Source: a virus. Taken from it: 34,577 nucleotides of DNA. The DNA lies in the IMG/VR virus record IMGVR_UViG_3300004807_000009, positions 1 through 34,577 of that record; one strand, given 5' to 3'. Under the pieces are notes generated by a model. The model had not been told where the DNA came from and did no database searches. It saw only the letters and a program-made list of their open reading frames with translations. The translations under genes and the position numbers were made by a program. Of the stretch, positions 24,079-30,549 are shown in pieces; positions within the stretch are counted from its first letter, which is position 1, and each line of letters starts with the position of its first letter.

Positions 24079-25350
24079 TTAACCCATCCATGATGTACGT
24101 TCAATATAAACCTTCTTTGGCTTGACTTTTTTAGGCTCATTGACCATTAATCCAAGCATACGAAACGCATCTGCACCGTGCGAATATTGGTCGTGTAATG
24201 GCTTTTGACTCCAACTGCCATCTTCTGCCACATCGTATTTGTAATGACGTAAGCATTGTAAGCCTTCATCGCAGTTTTCACGATCAAAGTAACAACGGTT
24301 AAATATGGTTCTCGCAGCGTTAATGCTATCAACAACAGGCACACGGTCTAATATCTGTACTTTCATCCCTGTAGATCGCACTACTTCCTCAATGCTTCTG
24401 CCAGTACCTAAGTTTTTAGCCGCTGCATCATGGGGTAGCCACATCGTATCAAAGAAATAACCAAACTTTTGTATCTCAGCCAAATACCATGAGATTGTTT
24501 GTTGATTTGCTTGCATATATCGAATAATGCGTATTTCCATGCCTATAAACTGTACAAACCATATTGCTGTGTGATCTGCCCATCCTAAATCCCATACACA
24601 ATGCACAGGTTTAATAGGATCGTATGGCACACGAGTAATTCGGTTATCTAGCTCTGCCAATTGCATTTCTTTGGCAAAGATCGCACCATCTACCGTTACT
24701 CGACATAAACCTTCCCAAACGGTGTTATACGCTTCTGGATCACGGTTCTTTAATGCTTCACGTTCTAAGTTAAGTGTCTCAGGAAACCAAGGGTTATCAG
24801 ACCAATTAATTTTTTGTACCAATGCATTTGCTGGTGGACTAACAACAAACCTTTGGAATGTTTCATCTGACTCAAGTTCTGGGTTAAATGTCACCCATAT
24901 TTCAGAACCTTCTTTACGAATCGTTGGGATTAAAATGTTCCAACTTGCCCGACTTGTTGTCTGGGCTTCCTCTACCCACGCTATGTCAACACCCTCATAG
25001 GACTTCACATTGGCAATATTGTTTTTAAGGCCTACAAATGAAAACTCACTACCGTTCTTACCACGAATAGAGTTTTGTGTAACCTCATAAAACGATTCAA
25101 GACTTAATGAGTAGATTTGGTCGCTGAGTAGCTTATGTACTGAATCTTTGATGGAAGTTTGAAATTCTCTGGCGCAGAGGATTCTAAGGGTTGATTTGCA
25201 GCCAAGTATAAGCAAAGCACGAGCAACACCCCAACTTTTAGCACCGCCCCTACCTCCATATAATACTTTGTATCGTGCTTTATCAAAAAGGATGGATAGT
25301 TTCTCAGGAAACTCAGCCTTTGCAATAGCACCTTGTACAGCATCATTCAT
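24079..25350 (-). CDS. terL: terminase large subunit
   Basis: Encodes 423 residues, the standard length of the Terminase_3 (PBSX-type) family. Walker A is GGRGGAKS at residues 32-39, Walker B is VDIAWVEEA at 121-129 with catalytic Glu128, and TFNPE follows as the coupling motif. The nuclease domain begins at HCVWDLGWADHTAIWF, with the second acidic site in HDQYSHGADAFR near the C-terminus. The protein pumps DNA into the procapsid and makes the headful cut. It overlaps the small subunit gene by 8 nt. Circular permutation of the assembly fits a pac-type enzyme. Confidence 0.95.
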   Translation of the reverse strand: MNDAVQGAIAKAEFPEKLSILFDKARYKVLYGGRGGAKSWGVARALLILGCKSTLRILCAREFQTSIKDSVHKLLSDQIYSLSLESFYEVTQNSIRGKNGSEFSFVGLKNNIANVKSYEGVDIAWVEEAQTTSRASWNILIPTIRKEGSEIWVTFNPELESDETFQRFVVSPPANALVQKINWSDNPWFPETLNLEREALKNRDPEAYNTVWEGLCRVTVDGAIFAKEMQLAELDNRITRVPYDPIKPVHCVWDLGWADHTAIWFVQFIGMEIRIIRYMQANQQTISWYLAEIQKFGYFFDTMWLPHDAAAKNLGTGRSIEEVVRSTGMKVQILDRVPVVDSINAARTIFNRCYFDRENCDEGLQCLRHYKYDVAEDGSWSQKPLHDQYSHGADAFRMLGLMVNEPKKVKPKKVYIERTSWMG

Positions 25351-25612
25351 TAGGCTTTACAAACGTAACTTGAATACCTGTTAATGGCTCACCATCTGCA
25401 CCTGTAATCTCAGTTGCTTGAATAGCTTTGCCATCCATCCTATCCATAATTTCTTTAATTGCCCAAGGCTCAGAATCTTCTGCTGCTTTAACCAAGTTCT
25501 CAGCAATTGCTCGCAACCGTCTAGCATCCTCTTGCACAAGCACTTTACGCAACTCTCCATGAAAGAGTTTACCTTTCGCAGAGTTCTTGTTTCCTTCAGG
25601 AGCACCAGCCAT
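25343..25612 (-). CDS. terS: terminase small subunit
   Basis: Encodes 89 residues. The start AGAPEGNKNSAKGKLFHGELRK and the centre ARRLRAIAENLVKAAEDSEPWAIKEIMDRMDGKA are hallmarks of a common small-terminase-like family directly upstream of terL. GNKNSAKGK is basic and likely contacts DNA; the helical centre would make the ring. It overlaps terL by 8 nt, and AGGGA lies upstream of the ATG. It recognises the packaging site; no pac sequence can be identified by eye. Confidence 0.88.
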   Translation of the reverse strand: MAGAPEGNKNSAKGKLFHGELRKVLVQEDARRLRAIAENLVKAAEDSEPWAIKEIMDRMDGKAIQATEITGADGEPLTGIQVTFVKPNE

Positions 25613-25646
25613 TGTAACAATCCCTAATTATTTGATTAACAAAACT

Positions 25647-25859
25647 TTATTGTTGTATATCTGCAACAACAGTTTCTACTTTCTTTTCATCAGCTTGTAC
25701 TGTTTGTTGTATATCTGCAACACCAGATTTAACTGCATCAATCTGCTTTTGTGTATGGTCTTTAATAAAATCTACAAGTCCTCTTGAGAACTTATGTGGT
25801 ACTTCATCAAGAAACTTTAACATCTCGTTAATCTGGTCAATGTGAAATTCAATCTTCAT
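25647..25859 (-). CDS. small acidic helical hypothetical protein
   Basis: Encodes 70 residues, all-helical in appearance, with FHIDQINEMLKFLDEVPHKFSRGLVDFIKDH and a heptad-rich tail. The C-terminus contains VADIQQ twice, 18 codons apart, encoded by an exact 19-nt DNA repeat (25650-25668 and 25704-25722). AAGGA lies 9 nt before the ATG, which overlaps the previous stop (ATGA). No family recognised. Confidence 0.6.
   Translation of the reverse strand: MKIEFHIDQINEMLKFLDEVPHKFSRGLVDFIKDHTQKQIDAVKSGVADIQQTVQADEKKVETVVADIQQ
25650..25722. repeat. 19-nt direct repeat, each copy with dyad symmetry
   Basis: TTGTTGTATATCTGCAACA occurs at 25650-25668 and 25704-25722, 54 bp apart. Each copy can also fold on itself (TGTTG with CAACA). 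Both copies are in frame within the 70-residue gene and give VADIQQ. It may be only an internal coding duplication, but the near identity at all codon positions could mean selection on the DNA or RNA. Confidence 0.6.
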
Positions 25860-25999
25860 TTCTTTTTATCCTTTTTTTGTGCTGCTCGTTGTACGTTTAG
25901 TGCTATTGCTACTGCTTGCTTTTGAGGCTTCCCCGCCTGTACTTCTTTTTGTATATTTTCTTTTACTGCTTTCTGTGACTTGCTCTTGATTAATGGCAT
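25856..25999 (-). CDS. small basic phage protein (MPLIKSKS...KPQKQAVAIA family), nested in an overlapping gene
   Basis: Encodes 47 residues from ATG 25999, preceded by AAGGAG 8 nt upstream; the open frame upstream of this ATG is not coding. MPLIKSKSQKAVKENI and KPQKQAVAIALNVQRAA are a widespread phage/prophage motif of unknown function, probably DNA- or RNA-binding given its charge. Almost all of the gene lies within the 3' end of 25866-26147 in another frame, so the same DNA encodes two proteins. Its stop overlaps the next start (ATGA). Confidence 0.78.
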   Translation of the reverse strand: MPLIKSKSQKAVKENIQKEVQAGKPQKQAVAIALNVQRAAQKKDKKK

Positions 26000-26147
26000 C
26001 TTGCAACTCCTTTGGGACTTCAACAATAAAACGGTAATCAACTTCAAGTTTGTCGATTTTTACGTCTGACATTTGAGTTTTATACCAACCAAAATGATTC
26101 ATTAGTTTTTCTAATATACTTCTGCTATCTAATAATTCAATATCCAT
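25866..26147 (-). CDS. hypothetical protein with low-complexity basic tail, overlapping the next gene
   Basis: Encodes 93 residues from ATG 26147, which overlaps the previous stop (TAATG); the in-frame ATG at 26159 is inside the upstream gene. Residues 1-55 look like a folded domain (DIELLDSRSILEKLMNHFGW, VKIDKLEVDYRFIVEVP). Residues 60-93 are a Ser/Thr/Lys-rich tail that reads through DNA coding for the 47-residue protein in another frame. The tail may be a by-product of that overlap. Function unknown. Confidence 0.6.
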   Translation of the reverse strand: MDIELLDSRSILEKLMNHFGWYKTQMSDVKIDKLEVDYRFIVEVPKELQDAINQEQVTESSKRKYTKRSTGGEASKASSSNSTKRTTSSTKKG

Positions 26148-26416
26148 TAGCAATTCCAATTCTTTAATGATGCTTTGGCTCTTGATGCATCGCCTTTAGC
26201 GTGTTTAACTACACCTTCCATCCTTGCACAAAATGATTTCTTACGGCCTTCATCTTTTTCTGTTTTAGGATGTGGAGCTGGTGCTTTTAGGTTGCTACCG
26301 TTCTTTGCATTGTATTCAGCACGACCTTTGGCAGTCATTCCTGCCCCCTTATCTGTAGGGTTATAAGTCTTGCCCTTGCCAGTAGTTTTTTTGGGGATTG
26401 GTTTATCGTGTGCCAT
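26147..26416 (-). CDS. small basic conserved phage protein (KSFCARM family)
   Basis: Encodes 89 residues, strongly basic. The features KGAGMTAKGRAEYNAKNGSNLK and GRKKSFCARMEGV match a family of short phage proteins with a conserved SLKxP...RRKSFCARM pattern (often listed as DUF6321) of unknown function. It is encoded between a GroES-like gene and an overlapping gene pair, upstream of the terminase genes. Charge suggests nucleic acid binding, possibly in the virion or packaging; not proven. Confidence 0.75.
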   Translation of the reverse strand: MAHDKPIPKKTTGKGKTYNPTDKGAGMTAKGRAEYNAKNGSNLKAPAPHPKTEKDEGRKKSFCARMEGVVKHAKGDASRAKASLKNWNC

Positions 26417-26715
26417 TATGCGATCTCCTGTTCAAAACATACATCTTGCCATGACATGATTAAATATCGTTCGTTATCTTCAAAATATTCTTGAAACTTT
26501 AAATACTCATCATTACCCATTGTTCCAAATCTGACAAATGAACCCACGCTTATAGGCATAGGCTCTCTTTTGCCATTAGGTAACTTTTTACCAGGGCCAA
26601 CTGCCACAACCGTTCCCTGATTATCCTTTTCATCCATAATGACATGGATTAACTTGGATTTTACTCGTTCTATTGGTTTTACGACAATCTTGTCGTGCAT
26701 TGGTTTAAGCTGCAT
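26416..26715 (-). CDS. GroES-like co-chaperonin (Cpn10)
   Basis: Encodes 99 residues, the size of GroES (97). The start QLKPMHDKIVVKPIER aligns with the GroES start, GTVVAVGPGKKLPNG with the central strand and hairpin, and ISVGSFVRFG and YLIMSWQDV with the later strands. The mobile loop that contacts GroEL seems shortened by about four residues (KLIHVIMDEKD). Phage-coded co-chaperonins (T4 gp31 is the known case) refit host GroEL to fold coat protein. No GroEL gene is present, so it must work with the host one. It overlaps neighbours at both ends. Confidence 0.88.
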   Translation of the reverse strand: MQLKPMHDKIVVKPIERVKSKLIHVIMDEKDNQGTVVAVGPGKKLPNGKREPMPISVGSFVRFGTMGNDEYLKFQEYFEDNERYLIMSWQDVCFEQEIA

Positions 26716-26959
26716 ACTTGCGTGGCCTCCCTGATTTTGGTTTATGAGTAGATACTTGCGTCATAATCTGCTCTCTTGTTACATCTTGAACAAGATTATC
26801 AAAGGCTATTTTAGGGGCATTTTGTAAGTATTCACCGCACCATTCAGTAGCGTGTCGGTTTTGATATGTAGGGAATCGTCTGCAACTTCCCATGATGTTT
26901 TTTTCATCTGAGAAATATATACAAGTCCTACACGTCTTATTAAAATTACTATCAGCCAT
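26705..26959 (-). CDS. four-cysteine small protein with basic tail
   Basis: Encodes 84 residues. Cys10-x2-Cys13, Cys26 and Cys41 in CRTCIYF...GSCRRFPTY...WCGEY could hold a zinc ion or iron-sulphur centre; this CxxCxxF, CRRFP, WCGE pattern recurs in phage small proteins of unknown function. The C-terminus, KPKSGRPRKYAA, has an AT-hook-like GRPRK, so DNA binding is plausible. The gene is preceded by a strong leader hairpin (26986-27019). It overlaps the co-chaperonin start by 11 nt. Confidence 0.7.
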   Translation of the reverse strand: MADSNFNKTCRTCIYFSDEKNIMGSCRRFPTYQNRHATEWCGEYLQNAPKIAFDNLVQDVTREQIMTQVSTHKPKSGRPRKYAA

Positions 26960-26985
26960 TCAATACCTATCTTATTGTTGGTTAG

Positions 26986-27019
26986 AAGGCTCTATTCCTT
27001 TACCGAGGTTTAGAGCCTT
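26986..27019 (-). promoter_or_regulatory. structured 5' leader hairpin (copy 1)
   Basis: AAGGCTCTA pairs perfectly with TAGAGCCTT around a 16-nt loop, about 27 nt before the ATG at 26959. On the - strand it is followed by CTTCTAACCA, not a T tract, so it is not a terminator for leftward transcription. The same flanks (ACAAA before, CTTCTAACCA after) surround a hairpin of different stem sequence upstream of the homing endonuclease (30550-30577), which suggests a shared regulatory leader. Confidence 0.55.
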
Positions 27020-27025
27020 TGTTTG

Positions 27026-27370
27026 TTACATATCTTGTTCGTGTGCAGTACGCTTATGGTCGTAGCAAACGGATTCAGAGCTTCCACCCTTCATTTCGCC
27101 TAACATTCCATCTACTTTACCCATGTGTGATGCGTCACGGCTACCAATTCCATCAGCTTTACCAATTGCAACACCGCCAACTAATTTAGTTTTACGTTCG
27201 CCAGTTGTGTCGCTAGATGTAGCACCTGCTGGAGCTTTAGCACCAGTCATTGATGGTGTGCCTTTAGTTGAGTTAGGCCCTTTTTCTGAACCCATTTTTT
27301 CACCAGAACGATCAGATGCTTTAACATCTTTTGGCTCTTTTTCTCCTGAAGCTGGTTTACCGTAATTCAT
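27026..27370 (-). CDS. low-complexity Gly/Lys/Ser-rich hypothetical protein
   Basis: Encodes 114 residues with few hydrophobic side chains, rich in G, K, S, D and E (GKPASGEKEPKDVKASDRSGEK, AKAPAGATSSDTTGERKTK). It is probably disordered until the short C-terminal part (GEMKGGSSESVCYDHKR). It is the first gene after the leftward promoter candidate at 27413-27440, with AAAGGA in a palindromic leader. Similar composition occurs in minor phage virion proteins, but no family is recognised. Confidence 0.6.
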   Translation of the reverse strand: MNYGKPASGEKEPKDVKASDRSGEKMGSEKGPNSTKGTPSMTGAKAPAGATSSDTTGERKTKLVGGVAIGKADGIGSRDASHMGKVDGMLGEMKGGSSESVCYDHKRTAHEQDM

Positions 27371-27379
27371 TTAATTTTC

Positions 27380-27407
27380 CTTTGCAAAGAAATCTCACCA
27401 TTGAGAT
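27380..27407 (-). promoter_or_regulatory. palindromic ribosome-binding leader and operator-like repeat
   Basis: Two small dyads lie before the ATG at 27370: CTTTGCAAAG (27380-27389), which contains part of the ribosome binding site, and ATCTCA-CCAT-TGAGAT (27392-27407). The first is shared, with its flanks, by the leader of the gene at 18345-18674. The second sits just downstream of the -10 candidate and could be an operator. Confidence 0.4.
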
Positions 27408-27412
27408 ACTTC

Positions 27413-27440
27413 ATTTTACTATATTTTTACTGCAAATCAA
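27413..27440 (-). promoter_or_regulatory. candidate promoter for the leftward late genes
   Basis: On the - strand TTGATT (-35, 27435-27440) and TAAAAT (-10, 27413-27418) are 16 nt apart, in the gap between the nuclease gene and the 114-residue gene. It would start a transcript toward terminase and head genes. The -35 lies in the last codons of the nuclease gene. Consensus match is moderate. Confidence 0.4.
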
Positions 27441-27711
27441 GAATTTTTATCAACCTAATTGCGCCTTCTAAATCATTAATGCGTGTAACTGCTGAACCTT
27501 TCCAGTCAGCCATAAACTTTAATTGTGCTTCTGTATATTTCTTTTTTTCGCCTGACTTGATTTCGACAAGCACGGTTTGACCGTTATATCCAACCATAAT
27601 ATCGGGGCAACCTCGACCAACTGCCGACAAATCAAAGACACTTGCACCAAGCTCTCTAAATTTATTTACAATTTCTGTGTGGTTTAAATCCACTCTTTTT
27701 GCGTATGTCAT
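27427..27711 (-). CDS. VRR-NUC-type endonuclease (PD-(D/E)xK)
   Basis: Encodes 94 residues, the size of stand-alone phage VRR-NUC proteins. Active site: Asp37 in GRGCPDIMVG, Glu50 and Lys52 in LVEIKSGEKKKYTEAQ, followed by Gln63, all in the usual order. Enzymes of this family cut branched or junction DNA, which would resolve concatemers before packaging. It is the first leftward gene, divergent from the metallophosphoesterase gene, with no strong ribosome binding site (the leader reads TTGATATACAATG). Confidence 0.85.
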   Translation of the reverse strand: MTYAKRVDLNHTEIVNKFRELGASVFDLSAVGRGCPDIMVGYNGQTVLVEIKSGEKKKYTEAQLKFMADWKGSAVTRINDLEGAIRLIKILDLQ

Positions 27712-27727
27712 TGTATATCAATATAAT
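27699..27727 (+). promoter_or_regulatory. promoter for the metallophosphoesterase operon
   Basis: TTGCGT (27699-27704) and a perfect TATAAT (27722-27727) are separated by 17 nt and lie 39 nt before the ATG at 27766. The -35 is inside the start of the divergent nuclease gene. The leader ends in AAGGGG, the strong ribosome binding site used by the rightward operons. Confidence 0.6.
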
Positions 27728-27765
27728 TATGTTATAAATCAGTATAAACTATTTAAGGGGCAATT

Positions 27766-28779
27766 ATGCCAGCAGCACTTTGTAGCGATGAAGATTTTAT
27801 AAGTTTGTGGCAATCTTTAAAATCAGCCACAAAATTAGCTGTTTCATTAGGCATAGATAAAAGAAATGTTCTTAGAAGAAGAAGAAATATTGAAGCTAAA
27901 TATAACATTCAATTGCTAACAGATGAAAAATTTTTTAATAATAATCATATTGAAAACGTCAAATTAGAACATAACCGCAGATTAGAAGAAACCCGACACA
28001 ATGTCCGAAGGGGTACAACATTAGAAAAAGGTCGTGTTTTAGTTTTTAGTGATGCTCATTTTTACCCAGATGATGAAACCACCGCTTTTCGTGCATTGTT
28101 AGAATGTATCAAAGAGTTTCAGCCAGAAGTTATTATATGTAATGGTGATGCATTTGATGGCACAACAAATAGCCGTCATAGTCCAATCAATTGGAATAAA
28201 GCACCGTCAGTTATAGAAGAATTAAAAGCAGTACAACATTATTTAGGTGAAATTGAAAAAACAACTAAGTTTCACAGTAATTTAATTTGGTGTCTTGGAA
28301 ACCATGATGCTCGATTTGAGCAATTTCTTATCAATCAAGCACCGATGTATGCTGGAGTGCCTGGCACATCTTTAAAAGATCATTTTCCAATATGGAAATC
28401 ATGTTGGTCATATTTTATTAATAACGACACTCAAATAAAACACCGTTGGAAAGGTGGTAAATATGGTGGCGCAAATAATACATTACATTCTGGTTTAAAT
28501 ATTGTAACTGGCCATACTCACGTTTTGTCAGTTGATCCTTATACAGACCATTCCCCACATTTCAAAAATGGCACTCGTTATGGTGTTCAAACAGGAACAT
28601 TAGCTTATCCTAAAGGAAATCAATTTATAGATTACTGCGAGGATAACCCTGTCAACTGGCGATCAGGATTTGTATTAATGACTTGGCATAAATCCCAGCT
28701 TTTGATGCCAGAAATGATCCAAGTCTATGATGAAGAACAAGGAGAAGTGCAATTTCGAGGTAAAGTGTTTTCTGTATGA
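27766..28779 (+). CDS. calcineurin-like metallophosphoesterase with N-terminal HTH-like region
   Basis: Encodes 337 residues. Residues about 8-48 form a helix-turn-helix-like segment (SATKLAVSLGIDKRNVLRRRRNIE) with a basic recognition helix. The phosphoesterase follows with all metal motifs: D96-A-H98, GDAFD at 127-131, GNHD at 178-181, and GHTH at 249-252. Such enzymes hydrolyse phosphodiesters or phosphomonoesters with two metal ions; phage members of this type lack a known substrate. The HTH suggests a DNA-directed nuclease or phosphatase. AAGGGG precedes the start, and the stop overlaps the SprT-like gene. Confidence 0.88.
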   Translation: MPAALCSDEDFISLWQSLKSATKLAVSLGIDKRNVLRRRRNIEAKYNIQLLTDEKFFNNNHIENVKLEHNRRLEETRHNVRRGTTLEKGRVLVFSDAHFYPDDETTAFRALLECIKEFQPEVIICNGDAFDGTTNSRHSPINWNKAPSVIEELKAVQHYLGEIEKTTKFHSNLIWCLGNHDARFEQFLINQAPMYAGVPGTSLKDHFPIWKSCWSYFINNDTQIKHRWKGGKYGGANNTLHSGLNIVTGHTHVLSVDPYTDHSPHFKNGTRYGVQTGTLAYPKGNQFIDYCEDNPVNWRSGFVLMTWHKSQLLMPEMIQVYDEEQGEVQFRGKVFSV

Positions 28780-29114
28780 CACCTACATCTAAAACCCTTG
28801 AAGCAATGTATATTATGCTTTGCCAAATGAAACCCTTTAATCATTGGGAAATGCCTAATACAGCTTGTATAAAGTTTAATGTAACGTCAGAAGAAGACGC
28901 CTATGGCACATATATATTTGATGACGATATGCACCTTATAACCATTTCTAAAGCCAAATGCAGCCATTTTGAAACTATCCTCAAGACATTAGCGCATGAA
29001 ATGATCCACATGAAGCGATACCGTAATAAAAACTGGGATAAACATGATGCAGTTTTTAGACGATATGCAACTGCTGTAGCCGATGAATTCGGATTCGATC
29101 CCCTTGAGTTGTGA
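28776..29114 (+). CDS. SprT-like zinc metallopeptidase
   Basis: Encodes 112 residues. HEMIH at 74-78 is the HExxH zinc site and His90 in DKHDAVF is the likely third ligand, the arrangement of SprT/Spartan-like zincins. It lacks the C-terminal zinc ribbon of many SprT proteins. Spartan proteases cut proteins crosslinked to DNA; a similar clean-up role beside a phosphoesterase is an inference. Start overlaps the phosphoesterase stop by 4 nt, so the two are co-translated. It converges on the leftward gene at 29123 with no visible terminator. Confidence 0.8.
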   Translation: MTPTSKTLEAMYIMLCQMKPFNHWEMPNTACIKFNVTSEEDAYGTYIFDDDMHLITISKAKCSHFETILKTLAHEMIHMKRYRNKNWDKHDAVFRRYATAVADEFGFDPLEL

Positions 29115-29122
29115 TTTATTTT

Positions 29123-29398
29123 CTAATCTAAACCTATAAGTTCCATTGTTTTCTGTAATAAGGCTTGCTCGTCAATTCCGTAGCGAGCTTCAAATCCTCG
29201 CTTCCCAAGTCCGTGAATACCACTATTTCCTCGATGATGCTCTGGGCAAAGTCCGATAACTTCTCTTTGGTATCTTGGTATTCCATTTTTTTGGATGTGG
29301 TGGATTTCGCATGGTGTCTCACCGTATCCAAAATGCCTACAGAGGCAACATCCCAATCTTGCAATTTTTCCATATAATTCTTTTTCTGCTTTTTTCAA
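29123..29398 (-). CDS. Ref-like HNH nuclease
   Basis: Encodes 91 residues. Cys17 and Cys20 (GCCLC), the HNH core CEIHHI (residues 30-35) and CPEHHRG (51-57) with GIHGLGKRGFEARYGI match the small Ref-type nucleases. P1 Ref is a RecA-dependent nuclease that cuts within D-loops and stimulates recombination; P1 Ref itself is longer. It might work with the phage ERF/SSB system or the host RecA. The start overlaps the upstream stop by 4 nt. Confidence 0.82.
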   Translation of the reverse strand: MKKAEKELYGKIARLGCCLCRHFGYGETPCEIHHIQKNGIPRYQREVIGLCPEHHRGNSGIHGLGKRGFEARYGIDEQALLQKTMELIGLD

Positions 29399-29718
29399 CG
29401 TGTTAGTTTTTCTATTTGTCTGCTACTAGCTTCTAAAGTTCTAAATAGCTCAACTTTCATCTTTGCTGTTTCTATTTTTAATTTTAAAGATGTATATTTT
29501 ATACGAGCCTGTTCAATTTCTTCACAAAACTGTATATATTCGTCAGAAGCGAACGCATCCATCTCTTTACCAGCAACTGATGTCTGACTACTATCTTTCA
29601 TCTTTAACGCTTTGAGAGCTGATTTATAGCTTTCTAGGGCAGATAAACGACCATCGGCAGCAGCGTAGTCATCAATTAGATCGACAATGTATTGAATCTC
29701 ATCATTAGGATTTATCAT
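29395..29718 (-). CDS. helical hypothetical protein
   Basis: Encodes 107 residues from ATG 29718, which overlaps the stop of a small membrane protein (ATGA) and has GAGG 5 nt upstream; the ATG at 29733 is less likely. MINPNDEIQYIVDLIDDYAAADGRLSALESYK is followed by two more long helices (IEQARIKYTSLKLKIETAKMKVELFRTLEASSRQIEKL). The middle is SSQTSVAGKEMD. I recognise it as a recurrent phage type without a known function; a coiled-coil partner-binding protein is likely. Confidence 0.65.
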   Translation of the reverse strand: MINPNDEIQYIVDLIDDYAAADGRLSALESYKSALKALKMKDSSQTSVAGKEMDAFASDEYIQFCEEIEQARIKYTSLKLKIETAKMKVELFRTLEASSRQIEKLTR

Positions 29719-29858
29719 TGTGCCTCGATCCATAAACCTAGATTAGCTAACGCATAAGCTAAAAAAGTAATTCCCATGCCATATTGATTCTTTAAAAAAA
29801 AAGAAATACCAATATAAACGTAAATCAATCCCACTAATATTATTAAATAATTACTCAT
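29715..29858 (-). CDS. small two-span membrane protein (47 aa)
   Basis: ATG 29858 is preceded by AAAAGGGGAAAC, a very strong ribosome binding site of the type used in the rightward operons, and the stop TGA overlaps the next ATG (29718). The product has two hydrophobic segments (about 4-22 and 29-43) joined by a short KNQYG turn. Both signals together make this a real gene despite its size. It contains a run of nine T, so sequence errors should be excluded. Function unknown. Confidence 0.65.
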   Translation of the reverse strand: MSNYLIILVGLIYVYIGISFFLKNQYGMGITFLAYALANLGLWIEAQ

Positions 29859-30057
29859 TGTTTCCCCTTTTGAGTATGTTGAACTGCTTAATTATTTCCT
29901 GCTCTAATTCTGCTCTTGCAATCTTACCTCTTTTTTCTTCAACTAAATCTAAATATTTTCTTCTTTGTTTTAATTCAGTTTTAAGAGTTGATGTCGCTTC
30001 ACAAATAGCACGAAATCTTTCAGATTTTTTATATTCCATAACGTGCGAATTGTCCAT
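29851..30057 (-). CDS. small charged helical hypothetical protein
   Basis: Encodes 68 residues from ATG 30057, with AGGA 9 nt upstream. It begins inside the end of the homing endonuclease gene. Content is mainly K, E, R and L: EYKKSERFRAICEATSTLKTELKQRRKYLDLVEEKRGKIARAELEQEII, a long helix with possible heptads. Its stop overlaps the ATG of the two-span membrane protein. Function unknown. Confidence 0.6.
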   Translation of the reverse strand: MDNSHVMEYKKSERFRAICEATSTLKTELKQRRKYLDLVEEKRGKIARAELEQEIIKQFNILKRGNNE

Positions 30058-30517
30058 GATATTTATTCCTAGCTTCAATTGCGGCTAATTCTGCTAATTC
30101 TATATCTTTATAATAACCTATGTGTATTTTTTGTTTATTGATTTGTATTTGAACACACCATTTATTTTTTTTCCAATTTACGTTTTTAATTTTAGATTTA
30201 TTGATTGTAGATAATTTTCTGTTGCAAGCATTTTGACTTTTAGTGGCTGGTCTTAAATTTTCTATTAAATTGTTAGATGGATTTCCATCAATATGATCTA
30301 AAAATTCTGGCAAATAACAGTAGTGCATCATAAAAATTAATCTATGTGCTAAATACTTTTTTTTGTTAATAGTTATAAAACAATAACCATTATGCCAAGT
30401 TCCACAAATTGTTCCCTTGTGAATTTTATAAGAAGGTTTTATTTTCCAATAAAGTTTACCATCTTTATATTTAAAGATAGATTGTAAATATTCTTGAGTT
30501 ATAATTTGTTCAGCCAT
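30029..30517 (-). CDS. HNH homing endonuclease with AP2 DNA-binding domain
   Basis: Encodes 162 residues. N-terminal strands lead to AHRLIF (57-62) and FLDHIDGNPSNNLIENLRPAT (72-92), the HNH_3 core with His75 and Asn residues. The AP2-like domain is at about 110-156 (VNWKKNKWCVQIQINKQKIHIGYY...). Free-standing HNH/AP2 endonucleases are selfish genes that copy themselves between phages. The gene is more AT-rich than its surroundings and overlaps the next gene by 29 nt, suggesting it arrived by insertion. It has its own leader hairpin at 30550-30577. Confidence 0.9.
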   Translation of the reverse strand: MAEQIITQEYLQSIFKYKDGKLYWKIKPSYKIHKGTICGTWHNGYCFITINKKKYLAHRLIFMMHYCYLPEFLDHIDGNPSNNLIENLRPATKSQNACNRKLSTINKSKIKNVNWKKNKWCVQIQINKQKIHIGYYKDIELAELAAIEARNKYHGQFARYGI

Positions 30518-30549
30518 ATCAATTCCTCTTAAATTGTGGTGGTTAGAAG

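Noticed and set aside
25381-25620. 79-residue - strand ORF overlapping terS
   Set aside because: The other frame carries the recognisable small terminase; this frame gives a composition unlike a folded protein.
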